From: Agrobacterium cucumeris
GTDB taxonomy: Bacteria > Pseudomonadota > Alphaproteobacteria > Rhizobiales > Rhizobiaceae
Direction: 5' to 3'
NCBI RefSeq assembly: GCF_030036535.1
Contig: NZ_CP080388.1
Location: 1,240,001-1,304,000 of the forward strand
DNA length: 64,000 nucleotides
The position numbers and the translations under genes are program-made. The notes under the pieces were generated by a model. That model was not told the DNA's origin. It did no database searches and worked only from the letters and a program-made list of their open reading frames with translations. Shown here piece by piece: positions 45,508-54,881 of this stretch (position 1 is its first letter; every line of letters begins with the position of its first letter).

Positions 45508-47172
45508 ATGTCTGCTCAAACCGGGACTATATCTTGCCTCTCCATTGCCGCAGCTTTGGCGATTGTCGGGCTTACTGCTTCAAATGCGCGGGCGGAACAC
45601 TGGTCCATCGACGGTCAAAACCTGACCGTGGAACAGGTTGTCGGCCTGGCGCGGGACAATAACGCCAAAATCACTCTCACCGAGAGTGCGGACAAACGGA
45701 TCGCCGAAGGCTTTGATCTGGTGATGGAGGCTGCCCTGCAAGGCAAGGCGGTCTACGGTCTCACGGTCGGCGTTGGCTGGAACAAGGATCGCCCTGTTTT
45801 TGCGATGAAGGACGGCAAGCGCGTTCTGGACGACGATCTGCTGAAACTGTCACGCGCTTTCAATTCGACGTCTCTTCGCGCTCATGGCGCAGGCGTGGGT
45901 GAACCGATGGCGATCGAAACGGTGAGGGCGGGCATGGCGATCCGTCTAAATCAGATTGCCACCGGTCGAACCGGCGTTCAGAGCGCCGTCGCGGAAATGT
46001 ATCGACAGTTCCTGGAGCAGGGGATCACCCCGGTGGTTCCTTCGCGTGGTTCTGTTGGAGAGGCGGACATCACCCTTGCCTCCCATATCGGTCTGGCGAT
46101 GGTTGGTGAGGGTGAGGTCTTCATGAACGGCAACCGCATTCCCGCAGCGCGCGCGCTGACTGACGCCGGCATCACTCCGCTTGAGCCGGTCGGCAAGGAT
46201 TTTCTTTCGATCCTCAGCACGAATGCACTGACCGCCGGGCAAGCTGCGCTGCTTGCGCGTGATACGGCGGGATATCTCGAAAAGGAAGCTGTCGTCTTCG
46301 GTTTGGCACTGGAAGGCTTTAACGGCAATGTCGCCCCTTTCCTCGAAGCGACGAACGATCTGCGCCCCTTCGCTGAAAATACATCCGGGGCACAGATGGT
46401 TCGCTCTGCCCTTGGCGGCAGCTATCTCTGGTCACCCTCGAAAGATCGGGCGCTGCAGGACCCTCTGTCTTATCGCACCATGGCCTATGTGCTTGGCGGA
46501 GCCGAAACTGCGATGCGGGATCTGACCAAGGCGTTGGAAATCCAGATCAATCACAGTGATGATAATCCTGTCGTGGTTGCGGGTGCCTCGGACGACAAGG
46601 CTTCCATGCAGGTCTCCCAGTATTTTATCGAAGGAGAGGTATCTGGAGCGATCTATCCGAGTGCAGGTTTTGAGATGCTGCCGGTGGCTTCAAGGGTTGA
46701 AGCACTGAACACGGCACTGGTGCGCCTGTCACAGGCCATTACGATGCAGACGATCCGCTTCGAGAACCCGGATTTGACGCATCTTTCGCGGTTCCTCGCT
46801 GCTGAAACCAATCAAGGACACGCGTTTGGTGCGATCCAGAAGCCACTTGTTGCGCTTCTGGCCGAAAATCAGCAGATCGGCGCGCAAGCCCCCGTCGGTT
46901 CGATCGCAATGGCAGGAAATATCGAGGATCTGGACAGCCACGCCCCGCTTTCGGTCGCCAATCTCGGCCGGATTCTGGATAACCTTTACTGGATGTCGTC
47001 AATCCAGCTGCTACATGCGGCGCAAGCTGTTGATCTGCGCAAGCCCGGGCAATTGGGAGCGGAAACAAAAGCACTGTTTGAAGACTATCGCCGGGATGTG
47101 CCCTTTGTGGCGACGGACCGAATATACAGCAATGATTTCAATACGGGTTATCGTTTTCTGAAGGCCCGTTGA
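45508..47172 (+). CDS. MIO-less aromatic-amino-acid-lyase homologue, candidate exported ergothionase
   Basis: This 554-residue member of the histidine/phenylalanine ammonia-lyase superfamily has AVYGLTVGVG (catalytic Tyr loop), NALTAGQAALLA, HSDDNPVV, FENPDLTHLSRFLAAETNQG and the C-terminal helices. Where active HAL has GSVGASGDLAPL, which cyclises to the MIO electrophile, this protein has GSVG-EAD-ITLASH (residues 181-192), so MIO cannot form. Ergothionase, which eliminates trimethylamine from ergothioneine, is a MIO-free member of this family, so that is the proposed role. The N-terminus (CLSIAAALAIVGLTASNARA) looks like a Sec signal, cleaved near residue 29, although the n-region has no Lys/Arg. 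AAGGGA precedes the ATG. Confidence 0.8.
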   Translation: MSAQTGTISCLSIAAALAIVGLTASNARAEHWSIDGQNLTVEQVVGLARDNNAKITLTESADKRIAEGFDLVMEAALQGKAVYGLTVGVGWNKDRPVFAMKDGKRVLDDDLLKLSRAFNSTSLRAHGAGVGEPMAIETVRAGMAIRLNQIATGRTGVQSAVAEMYRQFLEQGITPVVPSRGSVGEADITLASHIGLAMVGEGEVFMNGNRIPAARALTDAGITPLEPVGKDFLSILSTNALTAGQAALLARDTAGYLEKEAVVFGLALEGFNGNVAPFLEATNDLRPFAENTSGAQMVRSALGGSYLWSPSKDRALQDPLSYRTMAYVLGGAETAMRDLTKALEIQINHSDDNPVVVAGASDDKASMQVSQYFIEGEVSGAIYPSAGFEMLPVASRVEALNTALVRLSQAITMQTIRFENPDLTHLSRFLAAETNQGHAFGAIQKPLVALLAENQQIGAQAPVGSIAMAGNIEDLDSHAPLSVANLGRILDNLYWMSSIQLLHAAQAVDLRKPGQLGAETKALFEDYRRDVPFVATDRIYSNDFNTGYRFLKAR

Positions 47173-47430
47173 GCGGTTGTTGTGTTGGCGTTGAACCAAA
47201 TGAGAGGACCGACGTCTTTGGGCCGTTTCGCAAAGCAAATACGCGACGCGCGGCACGACTCGAAGACCTCGGCCATTCGATCCATGAGGAGCCTTGGATA
47301 GGATGGGGCGTCGCCATTTTTTAGATCAGCCTGGATGTGGCCTCTGTCACCTGGCGAGCGGCTTTTTCATTTTCCCGTATCGGACAGATCAGGATCGAAT
47401 GGCTCGACATCCACCACTGATCGCGCTGGC

Positions 47431-47892
47431 TTAAGCTATGAGGTTACGAGCCAAAGCATCCGCGAAATCATTTCCCGCTATACCGGAATGTCCCTTGCAC
47501 CACTCTATGTCCACGTTCGGATTGCGAAGGAGCAAGCTATCCACACTCCGCCAAAGAGCTTCATCCGGTATTTGTCGTTTCCGAGCTCGCGAATTGGGGT
47601 TGATGCGTTTCCAACCGTTGGTCCGCCAGATTTTGCGATGGCGATGGCAACCCTCGACGACATGAGCGGAGTCGGTCCAAAGGACGGTTGTCCGGCCTGG
47701 AGCGTGAGCATCCAGCCATAAAAGTGCGTTCATGACTGCCATTATTTCAAAAGAATTATTTGTAAGTCCGATTTCCGTCCCACGCGCAGCATGGAGCTGC
47801 TGCCCCGTCTCCAGCACGACGAATGCCCAGCTTCCCGACACTTCAACGGGGTCGTACGAGCCGTCCGTGTAGATTGTGAGTGGCGCAGTCAT
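47431..47892 (-). CDS. RNase HI-like ribonuclease
   Basis: This 153-residue protein is the usual size for RNase HI, which cleaves RNA in RNA:DNA hybrids. The catalytic acids are in place: Asp10 in IYTDGS, Glu49 in NNSFEIMAVMNAL, Asp74 in LWTDSAHVVEG, and a C-terminal Asp in GHSGIAGNDFADALA. It differs from housekeeping RnhA in the first strand (GSYDPVEVSG rather than GACSGNPGPGG), so it is probably a secondary copy. It is monocistronic, on the strand opposite to the ergothioneine-type cluster and convergent with it. Confidence 0.85.
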   Translation of the reverse strand: MTAPLTIYTDGSYDPVEVSGSWAFVVLETGQQLHAARGTEIGLTNNSFEIMAVMNALLWLDAHAPGRTTVLWTDSAHVVEGCHRHRKIWRTNGWKRINPNSRARKRQIPDEALWRSVDSLLLRNPNVDIEWCKGHSGIAGNDFADALARNLIA

Positions 47893-48089
47893 CGAACTCG
47901 TTTTCCCGTGTCAAAACCGCCTGAAAAAATGGCAATGCCTTTGAGTCACTTCTCCAGATGGCGTTTACCATGTCCTCTTCGAATCAGAACCTGCTGTTCT
48001 TTGTATCGGGGCAGAAAACGTCTCGCTTTCACAGAGTAGATTGCACCAGATAGAGAGGTCTCCAGCGCGGTAACCTTCACTCCACAGCT

Positions 48090-49583
48090 TCAATGAGAGA
48101 CATAGCCTCCGCGCTTCACGTCGCGAAGCGCGACGAATACGGCCGCTGCCAGCACGGCAATCATCGTGCCCGTAATAATCAGAACCGATCCATGCGCCTG
48201 AGTGAAGGCGCTGCGCGCCGCTGTCCGTATTGCCTCAGCTTCATCTCCACCCAACCGCGCCGCCGCCGTCATCGCTTCACCGATGGATCCGCCTGCGTCG
48301 GCTGCTGGGGAAAACGAGCGTGAAACTGCGGAGAAATAGATTGAGTTCACAAGTACTCCGAAGAAGGTGATCCCGATGCCGCCGCCGAGTTCGTAGCCAG
48401 TACCTTCCAATGCACCTGCAGCACCTGCCTTATCGGCTGGCGCGCTTCCCATGATGGCGATGGACGATGCCAAAAGACCGATGCCGAGGCAAATACCAAG
48501 CATCGCCAGAAGCGCTGCGGTTATCGGCTGCGAAGCGATCAGATCGATGGATGCAAGACCGAACAGCGCCGCGGCGGCTCCCGTCATCGACAGCGTTGCG
48601 ATCGGCCGAAGGCCGAAGCGGTTCGCCAGATTGCCACCGAGTGGGCCACCCACGGCGGCCGCGATGACCAGTGGCAGCATGAACAGGCCGGCATCGAGCG
48701 GGGACATGCCGAGCACGTACTGGAGTTCCTGCGCAAGCACCAGCTCAAATCCTGCCAATGCGCCGGAGGCGACGAACGCCATCAGCATGCCGGCAGCAAT
48801 CGCTGGTTTGAGGAAGAGCGACAGGTCGAGCATCGGATTGCGCGACGAGACCTGCAGCCTGCCAAACCAGCCGAGCAGAATTATACCCGAAGACAGTGAT
48901 GCCGCGACCGTACCGTTGATGCCGCCTTTCATCCCGGTCTTGATGCCGTAAACGGTCAGAACCAGACCCGCGACCAGCAATGCCGCCTGCCCGATGTTCC
49001 AGGCCCCGAGACCGGTACCAACCTTCTTCGGAACAAGGAACCAGACAAGGGCGATGACGACAGCCAACACCGGAAGATTGACGAGGAAGACCGATCCCCA
49101 CCAGAAGTGCTCGAGCAGGATGCCCCCGACAAGCGGACCGATGGCGGCGCCCGCCATGCCGACCACACTCCACAAACCGAGTGCCCGTGCCCGCTCGCCA
49201 TCATCCTCGAATGTCGTGCGAATGATGGCAAGGACACAGGGCATGATCATCGAAGCGCCAACGCCAAGGATGGCACGGGAACCGATCAGCATCGCGGGCG
49301 AGGTCGAGAAAGCGGCCGCAGCCGATGCTATGCCGAACACGACAAGTCCGGTCAAAAGCATCCGCCGGTAGCCCATGCGGTCTGCAAGCGTTCCCATCGG
49401 CACCAGCAGGCCGGCCATGACAAGCGCATAGATATCGATGATCCAGAGCACCTCGGTACCGGAAGCACCAAGTGCGATTGTCAGTGAAGGCACCGCAATA
49501 TGGAGAATGGTGAGGTCGAGCACGACGGGCAGAAAGGCCATCATGACGGCAGAGAGAATAAGCCAACGATTGGCGGAGGACAT
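48090..49583 (-). CDS. MFS DHA2 multidrug exporter (SmvA/QacA-like)
   Basis: This 497-residue protein has about 14 helices. It starts MSSANRWLILSAVMMAF and carries the DHA2 motifs LDLTILHIAVPSL, WIIDIYALVMAGLLVPMGTLADRMGYRRML and LGVGASMIMPCVLAIIRTTF. Such pumps export quaternary ammonium and other cationic drugs with protons. It is divergent from the TetR gene with two palindromic operators between them. The start at 49583 is preferred over one five codons upstream. Confidence 0.9.
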   Translation of the reverse strand: MSSANRWLILSAVMMAFLPVVLDLTILHIAVPSLTIALGASGTEVLWIIDIYALVMAGLLVPMGTLADRMGYRRMLLTGLVVFGIASAAAAFSTSPAMLIGSRAILGVGASMIMPCVLAIIRTTFEDDGERARALGLWSVVGMAGAAIGPLVGGILLEHFWWGSVFLVNLPVLAVVIALVWFLVPKKVGTGLGAWNIGQAALLVAGLVLTVYGIKTGMKGGINGTVAASLSSGIILLGWFGRLQVSSRNPMLDLSLFLKPAIAAGMLMAFVASGALAGFELVLAQELQYVLGMSPLDAGLFMLPLVIAAAVGGPLGGNLANRFGLRPIATLSMTGAAAALFGLASIDLIASQPITAALLAMLGICLGIGLLASSIAIMGSAPADKAGAAGALEGTGYELGGGIGITFFGVLVNSIYFSAVSRSFSPAADAGGSIGEAMTAAARLGGDEAEAIRTAARSAFTQAHGSVLIITGTMIAVLAAAVFVALRDVKRGGYVSH

Positions 49584-49614
49584 GCGAGACACCTGCAATG
49601 CGAATTTTTTATCA

Positions 49615-49653
49615 GAACGATCGTTTCACTATTGCATTAATACACGATCGTTC
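49615..49653. promoter_or_regulatory. paired TetR-type operators
   Basis: Two copies of the palindromic core ACGATCGT lie between the exporter and tetR genes: GAACGATCGTTTC at 49615-49627 and CACGATCGTTCG at 49643-49654. Their centres are 27 bp apart, close to 2.5 helical turns. A TetR-family dimer bound there would repress both divergent promoters. Confidence 0.78.
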
Positions 49654-49686
49654 GTAAAACAATCAAGTGACAAATTGGAGAATGAT

Positions 49687-50241
49687 GTGGGTCGTATTCG
49701 CAGGATTCAGAAAGATGACATCTTGGATGCCGCCGAGCGCGTGGTATTGAAGCTCGGCGCCGCCGGGCTTTCAATCGATGCCGTCGCCCAGGAGGCGGGT
49801 GTCAGCAAGTCGACAGTCGTTTACGATCACAAGTCGAAGAGCGCATTGCTTGAGGCTCTGATCGACCGCCGTATATCGCAGGAACTGGAGCGGCAGGCAA
49901 AATCAGTCGAAGATGCTGCCGATACCCCTCATCCCGAGCTTTTCGGGCGGATCAAGCTTGCCGAACGTGTCGTGGATGATACCGAACGCGCGGTTGCCAT
50001 GGCGATCAGCGCCTCCCTTTCGTCCGAGGAGAAGCTCCAGCAGCAGATGCGTGACTGGACGTTGGCAGACCTCAAGGCCATGGGCGAGGGTGCCCGTCCC
50101 GAAGCGGCGCTGATGGCTTATCTTACCCTTTCGGGCTTCTATTTTACCGAACTTTTCGGCTTCCACCAGTGGAGCGAGGATGATCAAGCCAGAATTCTCG
50201 AAGGTGTACGAACGATCTACACATCCTATCCCGAGAAGTAA
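49687..50241 (+). CDS. TetR-family transcriptional repressor
   Basis: This 184-residue regulator has an N-terminal TetR HTH (DDILDAAERVVLKLGAAGLS, then VAQEAGVSKSTVVYDHKSKSALLEALI) and a helical ligand-binding C-terminal domain. The start is GTG 49687 with GGAG six bases upstream; the frame stays open upstream but that region covers the operators. Likely autoregulated and controlling the divergent DHA2 exporter. The RND genes follow 44 bp downstream on the same strand and are probably co-transcribed, making it a regulator of two unrelated pumps. Confidence 0.9.
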   Translation: MGRIRRIQKDDILDAAERVVLKLGAAGLSIDAVAQEAGVSKSTVVYDHKSKSALLEALIDRRISQELERQAKSVEDAADTPHPELFGRIKLAERVVDDTERAVAMAISASLSSEEKLQQQMRDWTLADLKAMGEGARPEAALMAYLTLSGFYFTELFGFHQWSEDDQARILEGVRTIYTSYPEK

Positions 50242-50285
50242 TCATCGCCCGTAGGGGCCAATAACAGCCGATTCAAGGAAGAAAC

Positions 50286-51485
50286 ATGTACCGCTGCAGC
50301 CAACTGCCGCGCCTAAGGGCGTGCCTTATTGCAACCTCTATTCTCGCTCTGACGGCGACGACTGCCCTTGCGCAGGAGGGCGGAGAGATGCCGCCCGCCG
50401 CCGTCGGTGTCATCGATCTCAAGGCCCATGCGATCCCGGTTATCAGTGAGCTTCCGGGCCGCGTGGCCGCCACTCGGGTCTCCGAAGTGCGTGCCCGCGT
50501 TTCCGGTATCTTGCAGGAGCGCGTTTTCGAACAGGGCGCGCTCGTGAAGGAAGGTGACGTCCTTTATCGGATCGATCCCCGTCTCTTCAAAGTCCGGGTT
50601 GCCAGCGCACAGGCAACCCTTCGCCGGGCGGAAGCCACGCGCGACAATGCCAAGGTTCAGCTGGAACGGCAGAGGATGCTGCGTGAACGCAATGTTGCGA
50701 GCGGCATCGACTATGACACCGCGGCCGTTAATCTTGCTCAGGCAGAGGCCGATGTAGCGCTCCAGCAGGCTTCTCTCGAGGAAGCAAAGATCAATCTCGA
50801 ATATACCGAGGTTCGTGCTCCGATCACCGGCATCATCGGCGGCGCGCTCGTCACCGAAGGTGCGCTTGTTACCGCGGATGGTACATCGAGCCTTGCGCTC
50901 ATTCAGCAGATCAACCCTGTCTATGCCGACTTCACCCAGTCCGCGCAGGATCTTCTGGCGCTACGCCGCGCCGTTACCGACGGCAAGCTGGCAAGCCCCG
51001 CTCCCGGGCAGGCAAGCGTAGAACTGGTTTTTGATGGCGGTGATGTCTACGGCGGGAAAGGCAAGCTGCTGTTTTCCAGCGCCAACGTGGATTCCACGAC
51101 CGGTCAGGTGACATTGCGCGCCGAGTTTCCCAACCCGAATGGCGATCTCTTGCCCGGCATGTATGTGCGCGTGCGCATCGAGCAGGCCGTCCGTCAGGAC
51201 GCAATCACCATTCCTCAGCGTTCCGTGCTGAGAACCCAGGACGGCAAGGCACAGGTCTACGTTGTCGAGGCTGACGACATTGCAACGCTGCGGGATGTCC
51301 AGCTTGGACAGGCGCTTGGCCAGGAATGGGTGGTCGAGAGCGGCCTAAAGGAGGGCGAGAAAGTCGTGGTCGACGGTGTGCAGAAGGTTCAGCCGGACAC
51401 CAGGGTCGCCGCCGAATCCTGGTCGGCGGAAGAACACAAGCAATCTGGCGGCGTAATTCCCGCCAACTCGGGAAATTCAAGGTAA
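50286..51485 (+). CDS. RND efflux periplasmic adaptor (MexA/AcrA type)
   Basis: This 399-residue membrane-fusion protein has an N-terminal signal sequence (LIATSILALTATTALAQ) and a biotinyl-lipoyl half-motif VRARVSGILQERVFEQGALVKEGD. A coiled-coil hairpin follows (about 110-180), then LEYTEVRAPITGIIG and a beta-barrel with PGMYVRVRIEQAV. No lipobox Cys is evident. It pairs with the RND pump five bp downstream. No outer-membrane channel gene is in the operon, so TolC or a similar protein must come from elsewhere. Confidence 0.92.
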   Translation: MYRCSQLPRLRACLIATSILALTATTALAQEGGEMPPAAVGVIDLKAHAIPVISELPGRVAATRVSEVRARVSGILQERVFEQGALVKEGDVLYRIDPRLFKVRVASAQATLRRAEATRDNAKVQLERQRMLRERNVASGIDYDTAAVNLAQAEADVALQQASLEEAKINLEYTEVRAPITGIIGGALVTEGALVTADGTSSLALIQQINPVYADFTQSAQDLLALRRAVTDGKLASPAPGQASVELVFDGGDVYGGKGKLLFSSANVDSTTGQVTLRAEFPNPNGDLLPGMYVRVRIEQAVRQDAITIPQRSVLRTQDGKAQVYVVEADDIATLRDVQLGQALGQEWVVESGLKEGEKVVVDGVQKVQPDTRVAAESWSAEEHKQSGGVIPANSGNSR

Positions 51486-51489
51486 TATA

Positions 51490-54400
51490 ATGGCACAGTT
51501 CTTTATCAGCAGGCCGATCCTTGCCTGGGTCTTCGCCCTGTTCATTTCCATAGCGGGCATCATCGCCTTGCCCTTTCTGCCGATTGCGCAATACCCCAAG
51601 GTTGCGCCGCCGCAGCTCACCATTTCCACCTCCTATCCCGGCGCTTCCCCGCAGGAAATCTATCAGGGTGTGACGCGCCTGATCGAGGAGGAGCTGAACG
51701 GCGTCGCCAACATGATGTATTTCGAATCGACGTCGGACACATCAGGCGCCGTCAGCATCAACGCCACCTTCGAGGCTGGCACCAACATCGATCAGGCATC
51801 GGTCAACGTACAGAACGCCATCCGGCGCGTGGAGTCCCGTCTTCCGTCTGCGGTCACTTCGCAGGGTGTAAACGTCGAAGAAGCCGCATCGGGCTTCCTG
51901 ATGATGATCACGCTGACCTCCACCGATGGTCGCATGGACGAAGTCGCACTTGGCGATTATCTAAACCGAAACGTTCTTGGTGAAATTCGCCGTATTGACG
52001 GCGTCGGTCGCGCCCAGATGTTCGCGGCCCAGCGCGCCATGCGCGTCTGGATCGACCCGGACAAGATGGTCGGCCTGAACCTGACGGCGGCAGACATCAA
52101 TGCCGCCATCACCGCCCAGAACGCCCAGGTGGCCGCCGGCCAGATCGGCGCTGCCCCAAACCCTGTCTCGCAGGATCTGACCGCCACGGTTCTTGTACAG
52201 GGCCAGTTGTCTGATCCCAGGGCGTTCGGCGAGATCATTCTCCGCGCAAACCCCGATGGTAGCGCGGTGCTTCTGAAGGATGTAGCCAGGATCGAACTTG
52301 GCGCGGAGAACTACAACTTTACCAGCCGCCTGAACGGGCAACCGAGTGCTGCGGTCGGTATTCAGCTTTCCTCGACGGGCAACGCGGTGGCGACTTCGAA
52401 CGCCGTCAAGGCGAAGATGGACGAGCTGTCGCAATTCTTCCCCAAAGGGGTTGAATACGCCACGCCATACGACACCAGCCCATTCGTGTCGGCCTCCATC
52501 GAGAAGGTGCTGAGCACGTTGATCGAAGCCGTCGTGCTCGTCTTCGTCGTGATGTTCGTGTTCCTGCAGAATTTCCGTTACACCGTCATCCCGACCCTGG
52601 TCGTGCCCGTTGCGCTGTTGGGCACATGCGCCATCATGTTCGCGACCGGGTTCTCCATCAACGTGCTGACCATGTTCGCCATGGTCCTCGCCATCGGCAT
52701 TCTCGTCGACGACGCTATCGTCGTAGTGGAGAACGTCGAACGCATCATGGCTGAGGAGGGCCTCTCACCCAAGGCCGCAACCCGCAAGGCGATGGGGCAG
52801 ATTACCGGCGCGATCCTCGGGATCACCCTTGTACTCGCATGCGTATTCATCCCGATGGCTTTCTTTCCGGGTTCGACCGGCATCATCTATCGGCAATTTT
52901 CGCTGACGATGGTCGTGTCGATCGGCTTCTCCGCTTTTCTGGCGCTGTCGCTTACCCCGGCGCTCTGCGCCACTTTCCTCAAGCCAATTGCCAAGGGGCA
53001 TCACGACAAAAAGGGGTTGGCAGGCTGGTTCAACCGCAATTTCGACGGGCTGACAAACCGCTACGTCAAGGTGACCAACGGCATGGCAAAGCGCGCCGGC
53101 CGGATGATGGTGATCTACCTCGCCCTCGTCGTTGGTCTTGGCTACCTGTTCATCAATCTCCCCTCGGCATTCGTGCCCGCGGAAGACCAGGGAACATTGC
53201 TGGTCGACATTCAGGGACCACCGGAAGCCAGCGCCAATCGCACGCAGGCGTCGGTCAGGCAGATCGAAGAAATCCTGAAAGCAGAGTCCGGCGTCAAGGA
53301 TGTCATTGCGATCCAGGGCTTTAGCTTTTCCGGTAGCGGCGCCAACGCCGCGCTGATGTTCGTCACTCTCAAGGACTGGAGTGAACGCGATGCGGAAAAC
53401 TCGGCGCAAGCCATTGCAGACCGCGTGAACATGTCGCTGTTCGGCCTTAAGGATGCGACCAGCTTTGCGCTTTCCCCTCCGGCTATCGAAGGTTTCGGTG
53501 CGACGGGCGGTTTCGCATTCCGCCTTCAGGACCGCAACGGTGTCGGCCAGGCCGCCCTGTCTGCTGCGGGAGCCGAATTGATGCAAAAGGCCGGGCAAAG
53601 TCCGGTGCTGACCGGCATGCGTGTGGAAGGTCTTCCGGATGCGGCGCAGGTTCTGCTGGTGATCGACCGCGAAAAAGCGAACACATTTGGTGTGACCTTC
53701 TCCGACATCAACAACACGATCACCGCTAACCTCGGATCGTCCTATATCAACGACTTTCCGAATGCCGGCCGCATGCAGCGCGTCATCGTGCAGGCCAAGG
53801 ACCAGAGCCGTCTTCAGGTCGAGGATTTACTCAAGCTGAACGTCCGCAATGCCAGCGGCGGCATGGTTCCGCTGTCGTCCTTTGCAATTGCACAGTGGCA
53901 GAAAGGTTCACCGCAGATCGTTGGTTACAATGGCTATCCGACGATACGCATCTCGGGTGAACCTGCTCCCGGCAACTCGTCCGGCGCGGCCATCGCCGAG
54001 ATGGAACGTCTGGCGGGCGAAATGCCTGAAGGCATCGGATTTGAGTGGACAGGTCAGTCGTTGGAAGAAATCAAGTCCGGTTCGCAGGCGCCCTTCCTGT
54101 TCGGCATCAGCCTTCTCTTCGTGTTCCTGCTTCTTGCAGGTCTTTACGAAAGCTGGTCGATCCCGTTCTCGGTCATGCTCGTGGTGCCGCTCGGTGTCAT
54201 CGGTTGTGTACTTGCGGTCATGCTTGCCGGAATGCCGAATGATATCTATTTCAAGGTGGGCCTGATCGCGATCATCGGCCTGTCGGCAAAGAACGCGATC
54301 CTGATCATCGAATTTGCCAAGGATAATTACGCTGAGGGCAAGCCGTTGCTGGAATCAGCGATCGAGGCCGCAAAACTTCGCTTCCGCCCGATCATCATGA

Positions 54401-54645
54401 CCTCGCTTGCATTCACGCTCGGTGTCGTACCATTGGCAATCGCCTCCGGTGCCAGTGCCGCCAGCCAGAACGCCATCGGCACCGCCGTTCTTGGTGGCAT
54501 GATTTCGGCGACAATCCTAGGTGTGTTCTTCGTCCCGGCCTTCTTCGTCTTCGTGCTGAAACTGTTCAGGACGAAGCGGCCGGAGGCGGACGATGCAGCC
54601 GCGAGTTCCGAGATTATGCCAGGCACGCATGGTTCGCGCACATAA
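51490..54645 (+). CDS. RND multidrug efflux pump (AcrB/MexB, HAE1 type)
   Basis: This 1051-residue inner-membrane pump has normal AcrB length and two-fold repeated architecture. It begins FFISRPILAWVFAL. Helix 4 carries the proton-relay pair in GILVDDAIVVVENVER, and the second repeat has KNAILIIEFAKD. Periplasmic porter domains lie between. It expels hydrophobic or cationic drugs into an outer-membrane channel with the adaptor encoded just upstream. A bidirectional terminator follows. Confidence 0.95.
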   Translation: MAQFFISRPILAWVFALFISIAGIIALPFLPIAQYPKVAPPQLTISTSYPGASPQEIYQGVTRLIEEELNGVANMMYFESTSDTSGAVSINATFEAGTNIDQASVNVQNAIRRVESRLPSAVTSQGVNVEEAASGFLMMITLTSTDGRMDEVALGDYLNRNVLGEIRRIDGVGRAQMFAAQRAMRVWIDPDKMVGLNLTAADINAAITAQNAQVAAGQIGAAPNPVSQDLTATVLVQGQLSDPRAFGEIILRANPDGSAVLLKDVARIELGAENYNFTSRLNGQPSAAVGIQLSSTGNAVATSNAVKAKMDELSQFFPKGVEYATPYDTSPFVSASIEKVLSTLIEAVVLVFVVMFVFLQNFRYTVIPTLVVPVALLGTCAIMFATGFSINVLTMFAMVLAIGILVDDAIVVVENVERIMAEEGLSPKAATRKAMGQITGAILGITLVLACVFIPMAFFPGSTGIIYRQFSLTMVVSIGFSAFLALSLTPALCATFLKPIAKGHHDKKGLAGWFNRNFDGLTNRYVKVTNGMAKRAGRMMVIYLALVVGLGYLFINLPSAFVPAEDQGTLLVDIQGPPEASANRTQASVRQIEEILKAESGVKDVIAIQGFSFSGSGANAALMFVTLKDWSERDAENSAQAIADRVNMSLFGLKDATSFALSPPAIEGFGATGGFAFRLQDRNGVGQAALSAAGAELMQKAGQSPVLTGMRVEGLPDAAQVLLVIDREKANTFGVTFSDINNTITANLGSSYINDFPNAGRMQRVIVQAKDQSRLQVEDLLKLNVRNASGGMVPLSSFAIAQWQKGSPQIVGYNGYPTIRISGEPAPGNSSGAAIAEMERLAGEMPEGIGFEWTGQSLEEIKSGSQAPFLFGISLLFVFLLLAGLYESWSIPFSVMLVVPLGVIGCVLAVMLAGMPNDIYFKVGLIAIIGLSAKNAILIIEFAKDNYAEGKPLLESAIEAAKLRFRPIIMTSLAFTLGVVPLAIASGASAASQNAIGTAVLGGMISATILGVFFVPAFFVFVLKLFRTKRPEADDAAASSEIMPGTHGSRT

Positions 54646-54686
54646 CCTCAATCGCAGTTCGAGATGTATCCTCCTCTGCACCGCAA

Positions 54687-54717
54687 GGCTCCACCCCTTT
54701 CCCCAAGGGGGGGAGCC
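54687..54717. terminator. bidirectional terminator between the RND pump and oppDF
   Basis: A GC-rich stem, GGCTCC at 54687-54692 pairing with GGAGCC at 54712-54717 and with internal CCCC/GGGG pairing, lies between convergent genes. Short T-rich stretches follow, so it could end both transcripts. Confidence 0.55.
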
Positions 54718-54881
54718 ATTGTTCCAATCCAGTCCTAGGTGATCGGATGCGCATTCGACACAAAACAGCAGGCACGTTTTTTCAGTGAACCAATCACCAA
54801 GCGCGTTGATGAGCGGTCACATATACGGCAGGCAGCTTTTCCTGAAAGAGCCAGAGATCGCTCGGCCGGCCGGGCGATAAT

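Noticed and set aside
45508..47172. Lyase homologue as a standard HutH histidine ammonia-lyase
   Set aside because: The Ala-Ser-Gly triad needed for MIO is replaced by Glu-Ala-Asp and the urocanase partner lacks its Cys; hutI and hutG are absent.
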